Counted from the stretch's first letter, positions 1-7,514 are shown. The stretch is DNA of 8,743 nucleotides from an uncultured bacterium (GCA_903861235.1 CAIOTP010000273.1:1-8743); one strand, 5' to 3'. Translations and numbers: made by a program. Notes: generated from the letters alone by a model not told the origin.

Positions 1-265
1 AGCGTCCGGCGTACTCCGCCGGGGTGAGGCCCTCGATCGCCTGCACATCGATGGCGACGCGCTTCACGCCGCTCGGGCGGTTGGGTGCGTGGCGGTCCTC
101 GATGACGGCCGTCACCTCCTGGCCGGGGCGCAGCGTGAACTTGGCCACCAGCTCGGAGGGCATGTAGGGGTCGTCCGGCGTCTCCACCAGACCGTCGGTG
201 AACTGTCGTATCCGTCCATCGCCGCCCCCCTGGGGCAGCTCCAGGATCCCTGTCAGGGTGTTCAT
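1..265 (-). CDS. rho: Transcription termination factor Rho, N-terminal part (partial, runs off left edge)
   Basis: Rho is the hexameric RNA helicase that binds nascent C-rich RNA and terminates transcription. Only the first 88 residues are present. They read as the cold-shock-like primary RNA-binding domain. It starts MNTLTGILELPQ, followed by ETPDDPYMPSELVAKFTLRPG (about residues 29-49), which matches the Rho pattern DDIYVSPSQIRRFNLRTG, then VAIDVQAIEGLTPAEY, which matches the end of that domain. The ATPase domain lies outside the window. The N-terminal helix-bundle domain of E. coli-type Rho is absent, and the usual GFGFLR motif is replaced by GDGRIRQF. The start at 265 is chosen because GGAAAG lies 6 bases upstream. 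An in-frame ATG at 310 (adding MDGPSSAAQTAGKKR) is possible but has no SD. The identification is good but rests on this one domain. Confidence 0.78.
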   Translation of the reverse strand, partial: MNTLTGILELPQGGGDGRIRQFTDGLVETPDDPYMPSELVAKFTLRPGQEVTAVIEDRHAPNRPSGVKRVAIDVQAIEGLTPAEYAGR

Positions 266-271
266 GCGTTT

Positions 272-277
272 CTTTCC
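272..277 (-). promoter_or_regulatory. Ribosome binding site of rho
   Basis: On the minus strand GGAAAG lies 6 bases before the ATG at 265. It favours this start over the in-frame ATG at 310, which has no SD-like sequence in front of it. Confidence 0.55.
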
Positions 278-294
278 GGCAGTCTGCGCCGCGC

Positions 295-309
295 TGGATG
301 GCCCATCCA
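295..309. repeat. 15-base near-palindrome upstream of rho
   Basis: TGGATGG and CCATCCA form a perfect 7-base inverted repeat around one central C, 30 bases before the preferred rho start and overlapping the alternative ATG at 308-310. The size and symmetry would suit a dimeric regulator's operator, but one copy in GC-rich DNA can arise by chance. Function is inference only. Confidence 0.25.
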
Positions 310-324
310 TGGACCAATTGCCGA

Positions 325-341
325 CGGGCCTCGCGGGCCCG
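325..341. repeat. Inverted repeat in the psuG-rho gap
   Basis: CGGGCC, a 5-base loop TCGCG, and GGCCCG form a perfect 6-base GC-only stem between the psuG stop and the rho start. No T-tract follows on either strand, so it is not a canonical intrinsic terminator. It could be a leader or processing hairpin if psuG transcripts read into rho. Confidence 0.25.
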
Positions 342-365
342 ATCTCCAGGGCATGCTTTGCAGGC

Positions 366-383
366 GTCGGGCGGGAACCCGAC
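366..383 (-). terminator. Possible weak terminator hairpin after psuG
   Basis: In the minus-strand RNA, starting about 13 bases after the psuG stop, GTCGGG pairs perfectly with CCCGAC across the 6-base loop TTCCCG. The position suits termination or 3'-end stabilisation of the helicase-psuG transcript. No U-run follows, so at best this is a non-canonical or Rho-assisted terminator. The remaining bases of the 266-395 gap showed me no convincing -35/-10 pair for rho. Confidence 0.3.
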
Positions 384-395
384 CCTTGAAGTGAA

Positions 396-1376
<981 letters not shown>

Positions 1377-1382
1377 GGGGAC

Positions 1383-2726
1383 TCAGCGGCGTCGTGTGGC
1401 CACGCGGCCGCCGAGCCGCTTGGGCGGCAGGCCCGTGGGCACCACGCCGCCGGGGAACTTCGTGGGGTCCGCCTCGGCGGGCACCGGCGCGGCCACCTCG
1501 AAGCGGTTGCGGGAGTGCTCGAGCTCCACCTTGCGCTTGGCCTCGAGCTCCCGCCGCGCGGTGACCTCGGCGGGCACGGGGCCCGGCTTGAAGTCCGCGT
1601 ACTCCTTCCGCGGGATCTCCACGTTGGTGAGCATCTCGACGTTCGTGAGCAGTTCGCCCTGGTCGGGGCAGACGAAGGTCCAGGCGACGCCGCGACGGCC
1701 GGCGCGGGCCGTGCGACCGATGCGGTGCACATAGACCTCGGGGTCCTCGGGCACGTCGTAGTTGATCACGTGGCTGATGTCGTCCACGTCGAGGCCGCGG
1801 GCCGCCAGGTCGCTGGCCACGAGCACGCTCAGCGAGCCGCCGCGGAGCTTCTCCATGACCTTGTCGCGGGCCCGCTGGTACATGTCGCCGTGGATGGGAT
1901 GGGCGTCGATGCCCTTCTTCTGCAGGTATTCCGCCACGTCGTCCACGGTGCGCTTGGTGCGGCAGAAGACCACGGTGAGGCCGGGGGTCTCGTGGGTGAG
2001 CAGGTGGTGCAGCAGGCGGCGCTTGTCCCAGTGCTCCACGCCCAGGTAGCTCTGATCCACCTGGCTGACCGTGAGGCTCTTCTCGGTGGTGACGATCTTC
2101 TCGGCGTCACGCATGTAGCTGCGCGCCAGCTTCTCGATCTCCGGGCTGATGGTGGCGCTCACGAACACCGTCTGCGGGTGCTGCTTCATGGAGCCCAGGA
2201 TGCGCCGGATGTCGTCACGGAAGCCGATGTCGAGCATGCGGTCGACCTCGTCGAGCACCGCCACCTTCACCTTGTCGTAGGGCAGCATGCCGCGCTCGTG
2301 CATGTCCATGACACGGCCCGGGGTGCCCACGATGATGGCGGGACCCTTGTTGAGCTTGGTGGCCTGGGCGTTCACGGAGTGACCGCCGTAGACCGCCACC
2401 ACCGCGTGGCCGCTGTGCCGGGCGAACTCGTGGAATTCCTTGGCCACCTGGATGGCCAGCTCGCGGGTGGGCACCAGCACCAGTCCACCGAACGCCGCCT
2501 CCTTGGGGATGCGGGCCAGCATGGGCAGGGCGAAGGCGGCGGTCTTGCCGGTGCCCGTCTTGGCCTGTCCCAGGCAGTCGCGGCCGCTGAGGGCCACGGG
2601 CAGCAGGGCGGCCTGGATCTTGGTCGGGTGCTCGAACCCCTTCTCCTGGAGGGCCTGGAGGACGGGGGCGGGCAGACCCAGGTCGGCGAACCGCCTGGAC
2701 GTGTCGAAGGTCTCGGAACTTGCCAT
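1383..2726 (-). CDS. DEAD-box ATP-dependent RNA helicase (RhlE-like), DEVD variant
   Basis: This is a 447-residue ATP-dependent RNA-unwinding protein, probably acting in RNA decay, ribosome assembly or cold adaptation. The motifs appear in order: a Q-motif region (FADLGLP at 13 to PTKIQ at 34-38), motif I AKTGTGKT (55-62), Ia PTRELA (86-91), Ib TPGR (135-138), II DEVD (159-162), III SAT (190-192), IV VVFCRTK (252-258), V ASDLAARGLDV (304-314) and VI HRIGRTAR (334-341). After the two RecA-like domains comes a basic tail of about 60 residues ending RVATRRR. Motif II has Val for the usual Ala. The open frame extends 47 codons further upstream into alr, but the ATG at 2726 is chosen because GGAAGA precedes it and the Q-motif begins about 12 residues later. 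It probably leads a transcription unit with psuG. Which DEAD-box subfamily it belongs to is uncertain. Confidence 0.95.
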   Translation of the reverse strand: MASSETFDTSRRFADLGLPAPVLQALQEKGFEHPTKIQAALLPVALSGRDCLGQAKTGTGKTAAFALPMLARIPKEAAFGGLVLVPTRELAIQVAKEFHEFARHSGHAVVAVYGGHSVNAQATKLNKGPAIIVGTPGRVMDMHERGMLPYDKVKVAVLDEVDRMLDIGFRDDIRRILGSMKQHPQTVFVSATISPEIEKLARSYMRDAEKIVTTEKSLTVSQVDQSYLGVEHWDKRRLLHHLLTHETPGLTVVFCRTKRTVDDVAEYLQKKGIDAHPIHGDMYQRARDKVMEKLRGGSLSVLVASDLAARGLDVDDISHVINYDVPEDPEVYVHRIGRTARAGRRGVAWTFVCPDQGELLTNVEMLTNVEIPRKEYADFKPGPVPAEVTARRELEAKRKVELEHSRNRFEVAAPVPAEADPTKFPGGVVPTGLPPKRLGGRVATRRR

Positions 2727-2730
2727 GAAT

Positions 2731-2736
2731 TCTTCC
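2731..2736 (-). promoter_or_regulatory. Ribosome binding site of the DEAD-box helicase
   Basis: Minus-strand GGAAGA lies 4 bases before the ATG at 2726. It supports this start over the upstream in-frame ATGs, which would overlap the coding region of alr. Confidence 0.6.
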
Positions 2737-2743
2737 AGGGGTG

Positions 2744-2772
2744 ATGGTACGCGACGCCCGAAGTCGATACAA
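2744..2772 (-). promoter_or_regulatory. Candidate promoter of the helicase-psuG unit
   Basis: On the minus strand, TTGTAT (2772-2767) is followed after 17 bases by TACCAT (2749-2744), a plausible sigma-70 -35/-10 pair. It is weak in the last half of the -35. Transcription would begin near 2737, next to the SD, giving a very short leader. The -35 overlaps the putative -10 of the divergent alr. Confidence 0.4.
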
Positions 2773-2773
2773 A
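2768..2773 (+). promoter_or_regulatory. Candidate -10 element of alr
   Basis: TACAAA matches the -10 consensus at 4 of 6 positions and ends 8 bases before the alr ATG, so the transcript would have almost no leader. No SD-like purine run is seen before the start, and no good -35 was found. This is suggestive only. Confidence 0.3.
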
Positions 2774-2781
2774 GCCGCGTC

Positions 2782-4038
2782 ATGCAGCCGCGGAGCGAAG
2801 TGCTGGTCGACCTGTCGGCGCTGGACCACAACCTGGCCCTGATGCGTTCGCTGCTCGCCCCGGGCACGCGTCTGGGCGCGGTGGTGAAGGCGGATGCCTA
2901 CGGCCTGGGTGCCGCGCGCATCGCTCGCCGCATGGCCGGGGTGGTGGACATGCTCATGGTGTTCAGCCTGGAGGAGGCCGAGGTGGTTCACGCGGCCGCG
3001 CCGGGCACGCCGTCGCTGATCCTCATGCCCGTGCACCAGATCGAGCCGGGCAGCCCCGCGCACGGCATGCTGCTTCGAGGGCTGCTCCATCTGGCGCTGC
3101 ACGACGCCGCGCAGCTCACGGCTTTGGAGCGCCTGGCGGAGGCCCTGGGGGTGCAGATGCCGTTGCACCTGGAGATCGACACCGGCCTGGGGCGCGGTGG
3201 TTGCCTGCCCGCCGAGGCCACGCTGCTGGCAGGTCGCCTGGCGGGCTCCCGCTCGCTTCGGCTGGCCGGCGTGTTCACGCACTACGCCAACGCCGGCGGC
3301 AGCGAGAGCGGCACCGACCTGCAGCGGGCTCGATTCGAGGCGTGGATCGCGGGCACGCGTCTGCCCTCGGACTGCCTGGTGCACTCCTCGAGCACCTACG
3401 CCGCCATCCGTCACGAGCGCTTCCACCACCAGATGGTTCGCATGGGCCTGGCATGGACCGGCCTGGCCTTCGACGGCACGCGCGACGGCAAGTTCCTGCC
3501 TGCGGTGCGAGGGCTTCGGCCCGTGTTCAGCTGGCGAAGTCGCGTCATGCAGTCGCGCCGACTTCCGGTGGGCGCCACGGTGGGCTACGGGAGCCGTTGG
3601 GTGGCACGCACGCCGAGCACCATCGGCCTGGTGCCGGTGGGTTACGCCGACGGATACCCGCTTCTGCCCATGGATCCTCGGACGCTTCGGCCCGCCCACG
3701 CGGAGCGAAGGCAGGTGCGGATCCGGCTGGGCCAGGGCGACGCATCGGCCTGGTTCGCGGTTCCGGTCATCGGTGCGGTGAGCATGGATCAGATCGCCAT
3801 CGATCTCTCGGCCGTGGCGGAGCGGCTGCCCGAATGGGGCCTGCACGCGGAGGTGGAGATCGTCTCGGGTGATCCGCAGGCTCCCAACCATGCCGCCCGC
3901 GTGGCGGCCATGACCGGCCAGCACGCCTACGAACTCATGTGCCGGATTCCGCCGCGCGTTCCCAGGCGATCCATCGTGAACGAGGAGCCCGTGCGGGTTC
4001 CGGTGCAGGAGCCGGCGGCCAGTCGGGCCGCGTCCTGA
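2782..4038 (+). CDS. alr: Alanine racemase
   Basis: Alr is a PLP enzyme that converts L-alanine to D-alanine for peptidoglycan. The protein has 418 residues, slightly longer than the usual 360-390. Family landmarks: VDLSALDHNL (9-18), VVKADAYG (34-41) with Lys36 as the PLP-binding lysine, DTGLGRGG (133-140) with Arg138, GVFTHYANA (163-171), HSSSTYA (201-207), VGYGSRW (267-273) with Tyr269 as the second catalytic base, GYADGYP (287-293), GAVSMDQ (331-337) and ELMCRIPPRVPRR (384-396). About 22 low-complexity residues follow that end motif. The frame is open for 114 codons upstream, but those overlap the divergent helicase gene, and homologues begin just before the VDL segment, so the ATG at 2782 is chosen. 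No SD precedes it. mqnA follows after 44 bases on the same strand. Confidence 0.95.
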   Translation: MQPRSEVLVDLSALDHNLALMRSLLAPGTRLGAVVKADAYGLGAARIARRMAGVVDMLMVFSLEEAEVVHAAAPGTPSLILMPVHQIEPGSPAHGMLLRGLLHLALHDAAQLTALERLAEALGVQMPLHLEIDTGLGRGGCLPAEATLLAGRLAGSRSLRLAGVFTHYANAGGSESGTDLQRARFEAWIAGTRLPSDCLVHSSSTYAAIRHERFHHQMVRMGLAWTGLAFDGTRDGKFLPAVRGLRPVFSWRSRVMQSRRLPVGATVGYGSRWVARTPSTIGLVPVGYADGYPLLPMDPRTLRPAHAERRQVRIRLGQGDASAWFAVPVIGAVSMDQIAIDLSAVAERLPEWGLHAEVEIVSGDPQAPNHAARVAAMTGQHAYELMCRIPPRVPRRSIVNEEPVRVPVQEPAASRAAS

Positions 4039-4069
4039 GCAGGATTTCGCCTCGGGCGGGGGCATCGCC

Positions 4070-4075
4070 TACAGT
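4070..4075 (+). promoter_or_regulatory. Candidate -10 element of mqnA
   Basis: TACAGT matches 4 of 6 -10 positions and ends 7 bases before the mqnA ATG, the spacing expected for a leaderless transcript. The intervening GCGGCCC is not an SD. The upstream -35 is weak (TTTCGC or TTCGCC at 18-19 bases). mqnA may also be read through from alr. Confidence 0.3.
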
Positions 4076-4082
4076 GCGGCCC

Positions 4083-4961
4083 ATGCAGGTCACGCTCCAG
4101 AAACCCGTCGAGACGGCCGTTTCCGACGCGGTCGAGGTGACCCGCCTGGGCGTGGTGCGGTACCTGAACACCCGACCGCTGATCGCCGGTCTGGAGGGCC
4201 TGGCCGACCTTCGGCTCAGGCCCGAGGTGCCCGCGGATCTGGTGGGGGCGCTCGAGCGAGGCGAGGTGGATGCCGCGCTCTGCTCCAGCATCGACTACCA
4301 GCGCAGCGAGAAGGACCTGATCATCCTGCCGGTGGGGCTGCTGGGGTGCGAAGGTCCCACGCTGACGGTGCAGGTGTTCTCGCGCGTGCCGCTCGATCGC
4401 GTCCGTCGTCTGCACGCCGACATGGACAGCCACACGAGCCGCGTGCTGGCCCAGCTGGTGCTGGCCGAGCGGTGCGGGCGCGCTCCGGAGATGGTCGACC
4501 TGGCCGGCGAGGCGGACGCGGTGGAGGAGGCGGTGCTGCTCATCGGGGACAAGGTGGTGCTGCAGCCTCCGTCCGAGACCGACTTTCCGCACCGGCTGGA
4601 TCTGGGCGATGCCTGGCACCGCATGACCGGTCTGCCGTTCACCTTCGCCTGCTGGATGGCGCCGCGGCCCGCGGACCAGGCCCAGGCGTCGCGGCTGGCC
4701 ACGCTGGCCGCGGTGCTGGACCACCAGCGGCGCCGCAACTTCTCGCGACGAGCTTCGCTGGGCGCCGTGGAGGGACCTCGTCGGGGCTGGCCTGCGGAAC
4801 TGGCGGTGCGGTATCTCTGCGATCGGCTCCGCTTCGAGTGGACCGATCGGCACCGGCAGGGGCTCGAGCTCTTCTGGCAGCGTGCCGCGGCGGCGGGCTG
4901 CCTGGCCTCGTGCCGACCGCTTCACACGTTGGAGGCCTGGTGCCCCCGCGGGCCCGGTTGA
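4083..4961 (+). CDS. mqnA: Chorismate dehydratase MqnA (futalosine menaquinone pathway)
   Basis: MqnA dehydrates chorismate to 3-enolpyruvylbenzoate, the first committed step of the futalosine route to menaquinone. The 292-residue protein has the MqnA/MqnD periplasmic-binding-like fold signatures: LGVVRYLNTRPL (22-33), with the conserved Asn of the YLN motif; GEVDAALCSSIDY (60-72); GPTLTVQVFS (91-100); DSHTSRVLAQLVL (115-127); LLIGDKVV (152-159); and DLGDAWHRMTGLPFTFACW (173-191). The SSIDY segment corresponds to the PSIEY of typical MqnA and favours MqnA over MqnD. The ATG at 4083 is chosen because residues upstream of it are low complexity and overlap alr. The other mqn genes are not in the window. 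The last 22 bases overlap the start of the next gene. Confidence 0.9.
   Translation: MQVTLQKPVETAVSDAVEVTRLGVVRYLNTRPLIAGLEGLADLRLRPEVPADLVGALERGEVDAALCSSIDYQRSEKDLIILPVGLLGCEGPTLTVQVFSRVPLDRVRRLHADMDSHTSRVLAQLVLAERCGRAPEMVDLAGEADAVEEAVLLIGDKVVLQPPSETDFPHRLDLGDAWHRMTGLPFTFACWMAPRPADQAQASRLATLAAVLDHQRRRNFSRRASLGAVEGPRRGWPAELAVRYLCDRLRFEWTDRHRQGLELFWQRAAAAGCLASCRPLHTLEAWCPRGPG
4931..4935 (+). promoter_or_regulatory. Ribosome binding site inside mqnA that sets the next gene's start
   Basis: GGAGG lies within the mqnA coding end, 4 bases before an in-frame GTG at 4940. No ATG is available nearby: the first in-frame ATG is at 5027. A TTG at 4958 would be 22 bases from this site. The site therefore supports a GTG start overlapping mqnA. 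Confidence 0.55.
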
Positions 4962-6577
4962 GACTGGCCGCCTCGGCGGCGCTCGAGCGGCAGCTGGAAT
5001 TCGCCGGTGAGGACGCCATTCGTCGCATGGCGATGCGCTGCGAACGCGCGGCCAGGCAGGTGGCTCGTGACGCCATGTGCAGCGAGGCGTGGCTCATGGA
5101 GACCGTGACGGGTGTCCGGGGCAGGGACGCCGATCGATCGTCCTCTCTCGTGGGTGCGGCGGTGGCCATGGATCTGGCGGCGCTCGCCCTTCGCTTCTCC
5201 AGCCGCGCACCGCTGCAGACTTCGGACCTGCCTGGCGGTGCCGTCACTCTGGTGGAGGCGGCCCGGCAGCTGGGCGTGACGCCGCGGTCGCTGCAGCGAT
5301 GGCGACGCCAGGGCCTGGCGTGCGTCCGGGTGCACACCCCCCGAGGTCCACGATCGGGCCTCTCCGGCGAGGCCGTGGCATGGTGCCGGGAGCGGCTGCT
5401 GAACCATGTGAAGGCCAGGAAGCGCGATCCCTCACGCGGCGAGCGGTTGGCCCAGGAGGTGGCTCGCGAGGCGACCGCAGGCGGCTCGCTGCACGCGGTG
5501 GCACGCCGCGTGGCTGCGGCCACGGGGGTCTCGGTGGCCACCGCGAGGCGGGCGGTGGCCTCGGCCGAGCGGAAGGGGAGCGTGGCCAGGTTGGAGCGAC
5601 GAGCGTCCATCGGCGCGGCCCGCAGGGCTCTGGCCTGGCGCGCCTGGCGAAGGGGTGCGCCGCTGGAGACCCTGGCCACCGAACTGGGCCGCGACACCGC
5701 CACCACCATGCGTGCGGTGCGTCGGGAGCGGCGTGACCGGCTGCGCACGCTGCGGCTGGATTCGAAGCCGCTGCCCACCTTCGCTCGGGCGGACGCCGAG
5801 GCCACGCTGCTGGCGCCGCGTTGCGTGCGGGCCGATCTGCCCGTGGAGCCGTGGCCCGCGATGGCGGAAGCCTTCCTGCACGCCTTCCGGGAAAGGCCCG
5901 GCCATGATCGTCCGCAGGCCACCGATGTGCAGCGGCTGGTGGCCCTTCGCTTCCTGCTGTGGAAGTCGGCGGCGGAGATCCGCACGCTGCACGGCTCCGA
6001 TCCCGGCGCCGCCGTGGATCGTGTGGAGACCCTGCTGCGCTGGGCGGCTCGCCTGCGGCTGGCGTTGGTGGAACGCGCCTTGCCGGGCGCCATCGGCCGG
6101 CTTCGTGCCCTGCGAGGTGGTCGCCTGGAGGGCCTTCCGCCCGCGTCGATGCGACGTGCGATCTCGGCGGCGGCCCTCTCGGCCTGCCGTGCGGTGGATC
6201 ACGCGATGGAGAACGAGATGGCGATGGAGCGGCCGCGACTGGCCAGGCTGGCGGCCATGGAAGTGGAGCGACTGCTCGCAGGTGCCGCGTGGCTGCGCCC
6301 CGGCACGGCAGGCCGGGAAGCCGCGGTGGAGATTCCCGACTCGCTGCGAGACCGTTGCGTGCCGTGGTGCGGCGTGGTTCCGTTGCGCGACGACCTGGCG
6401 GCCTCGGCGCAGGCTTCCAGGCATCCGGGCGCGACCCTGCTGGTCCGCCGCATGGGCTGGGATGCTCGCGCACCCGGCACCCCCGAGCAGGTGGCCGCCG
6501 CCGCCGGCCTGGATCTGCGGATGGCGGCGCGGCGCACAGCAGAGGCCTTTCGGGCCCTTCGTGGCACCGCCGGCTGA
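4940..6577 (+). CDS. Uncharacterised multi-HTH protein with sigma-70 region 4-like C-terminus
   Basis: I do not recognise this 545-residue, Arg/Ala-rich protein as a named family. Visible segments: a MerR-like helix-turn-helix at about 102-126 (TLVEAARQLGVTPRSLQRWR); a second HTH-like segment at about 183-212 (VARRVAAATGVSVATARRAV); a third at about 228-262 (LETLATELGRDTATTMRAV); a helical middle at 329-450; and a C-terminus at about 499-542. The last part (RRMGWDARAPGTPEQVAAAAG, then an RRTAEAFRALRG helix) resembles sigma-70 region 4, whose usual form is RxRFGLDGxxPxTLEEIGxxLG followed by a recognition helix and ALRKLR. I see no clear region 2 with its -10-reading aromatics. It may be a degenerate sigma-like or other DNA-binding regulator. 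It has no signal peptide or membrane segment. The GTG start has an SD inside mqnA and overlaps its stop by 22 bases, so the two are probably cotranslated. Confidence 0.8.
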   Translation: MPPRARLRLAASAALERQLEFAGEDAIRRMAMRCERAARQVARDAMCSEAWLMETVTGVRGRDADRSSSLVGAAVAMDLAALALRFSSRAPLQTSDLPGGAVTLVEAARQLGVTPRSLQRWRRQGLACVRVHTPRGPRSGLSGEAVAWCRERLLNHVKARKRDPSRGERLAQEVAREATAGGSLHAVARRVAAATGVSVATARRAVASAERKGSVARLERRASIGAARRALAWRAWRRGAPLETLATELGRDTATTMRAVRRERRDRLRTLRLDSKPLPTFARADAEATLLAPRCVRADLPVEPWPAMAEAFLHAFRERPGHDRPQATDVQRLVALRFLLWKSAAEIRTLHGSDPGAAVDRVETLLRWAARLRLALVERALPGAIGRLRALRGGRLEGLPPASMRRAISAAALSACRAVDHAMENEMAMERPRLARLAAMEVERLLAGAAWLRPGTAGREAAVEIPDSLRDRCVPWCGVVPLRDDLAASAQASRHPGATLLVRRMGWDARAPGTPEQVAAAAGLDLRMAARRTAEAFRALRGTAG

Positions 6578-6583
6578 AGCCGG
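6570..6583. terminator. Short hairpin between convergent genes
   Basis: CCGGC, loop TGAA, GCCGG form a perfect 5-base stem. The stop codon of the rightward gene lies in the loop, and the stem sits just beyond the rpsI stop on the other strand. Neither side has a T-run. It could act as a weak bidirectional 3'-end structure; intrinsic termination is doubtful. Confidence 0.3.
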
Positions 6584-6585
6584 AA

Positions 6586-7041
6586 TCAGCGCTTGCTGAA
6601 CTGGAAGCGACGACGGGCGCCGGCCTGACCGTACTTCTTGCGCTCCACCTTGCGGGCGTCGCGGGTCAGCATGCCCTGCTCACGCAGGACCGGCTCCTGG
6701 TTGGGGTCGTACGCCATGACGGCTCGGGCCAGGCCCAGCAGCACGGCACCGGCCTGACCGGTGACGCCGCCGCCGGCACAGGTGGCCTTCACGTCGATGG
6801 CACCCTTCATGCCGGTGCGCTCGAGCACGGCCATGATGTTCTTGCGGTCACGCTCGAGCACGAAGAAGGACTCGAACGGACGGTCGTTCACCTGCATCTC
6901 GCCCTTGCCGGGCTTCACCCGCACGCGGGCCGTGCTGGTCTTGCGGCGGCCGATGGCCCACCACCAGCCGAAGCGGTCGGCCGGCTGCTGGGCACGCACG
7001 GGGCGGGTGGCGGGAGCGGTGGTGGCGTCGGTCGGGATCAT
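6586..7041 (-). CDS. rpsI: Small-subunit ribosomal protein uS9
   Basis: uS9 is a 30S ribosomal protein whose C-terminal tail reaches the P-site tRNA. The 151-residue protein contains AIGRRKTSTARVRV (29-42), NDRPFESFF (52-60), AGGGVTGQAGAVLLGLARA (89-107) with the S9 signature GGGxxGQ, LTRDARKVERKKYGQ (125-139), and the conserved end FQFSKR. The E. coli protein has about 130 residues. The extra length is a Thr/Ala/Pro-rich N-terminal extension of about 25 residues before the RFGWWWAIGRRK core. The ATG at 7041 is 17 bases after the rplM stop with a weak GAGAG SD, so it is second in the rplM-rpsI operon. The longer frame upstream is rplM read out of frame. Confidence 0.97.
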   Translation of the reverse strand: MIPTDATTAPATRPVRAQQPADRFGWWWAIGRRKTSTARVRVKPGKGEMQVNDRPFESFFVLERDRKNIMAVLERTGMKGAIDVKATCAGGGVTGQAGAVLLGLARAVMAYDPNQEPVLREQGMLTRDARKVERKKYGQAGARRRFQFSKR

Positions 7042-7058
7042 GCGAGTCTCTCGGGGGT

Positions 7059-7514
7059 TCAGCGGGCGGTGCGGCGCGACTTGACCACCAGGGCCTTGGG
7101 CTGCTGCGCCGTGTGGGTGTGCTCGCCGCCGGCGAACACGCGCAGGCGGCGGCGCATCTTGCTGCCCAGCGGACCGCGAGGCAGCATTCGGATGATGGCT
7201 TCCTCCACCAGCACGACGGGGTCGTTCTGCAGGAGGGTCTTGTAGGTCCGCACGCGGAGGCCACCGGGGTAGCCGCTCCACTTGCGAAGGGTCTTCTGCT
7301 CGGCCTTGCGACCGGTCAGGGCGACCTCGGCCGCGTTGGTGACCACCACCGCCTCGCCGCAGTCGACGTTGGGGGTGTAGTCAGGGCGATGCTTGCCCAT
7401 CAGCACGGTGGCGACCTGGGTGGCCAGGCGACCGAGCACCTTTCCCGAGGCGTCGACATGACGCCAGGTGAGGCGGTTGGATCCGGGCTTGATGAAGGTG
7501 GTCTGGCGAGGCAT
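7059..7514 (-). CDS. rplM: Large-subunit ribosomal protein uL13
   Basis: uL13 is an early-assembling 50S ribosomal protein. The 151-residue sequence shows the family pattern: WRHVDASGKVLGRLATQVA (17-35), LMGKHRPDYTP (38-48), DCGEAVVVTNAAEVALTG (51-68), SGYPGGLR (80-87), EEAIIRMLPRGPLG (104-117) and RLRVFAGGEHTHTAQQP (123-139). The length is near the usual 142-150. The ATG at 7514 is preceded by a good SD (AAGGAA, 7 bases away) and fits the family N-terminus. The frame stays open 33 codons further, but through the promoter. It is the first gene of the conserved rplM-rpsI operon. Confidence 0.97.
   Translation of the reverse strand: MPRQTTFIKPGSNRLTWRHVDASGKVLGRLATQVATVLMGKHRPDYTPNVDCGEAVVVTNAAEVALTGRKAEQKTLRKWSGYPGGLRVRTYKTLLQNDPVVLVEEAIIRMLPRGPLGSKMRRRLRVFAGGEHTHTAQQPKALVVKSRRTAR

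Noticed and set aside
266..395. A separate small gene in the psuG-rho gap
   Set aside because: Overlapping rightward frames lack SD and recognisable sequence, and the rho frame itself stays open through this gap without a supported start.
1621..1651. Near-perfect 13-base direct repeat with an 18-base period inside the helicase gene
   Set aside because: It encodes a repeated LTNVE in a region where DEAD-box proteins normally have a helix of similar sequence. Best explained as coding coincidence.
2215..4065. 616-codon leftward open frame across alr
   Set aside because: Composition is His/Arg/Gln-rich with no domain, and it overlaps both alr (with all its catalytic motifs) and the real helicase frame.
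4639..6473. Long leftward open frames opposite the multi-HTH gene
   Set aside because: Arg/Pro/Ser-rich low-complexity translations typical of antisense GC-rich frames. The rightward frame has HTH-like patterns, an SD and continuity with mqnA.
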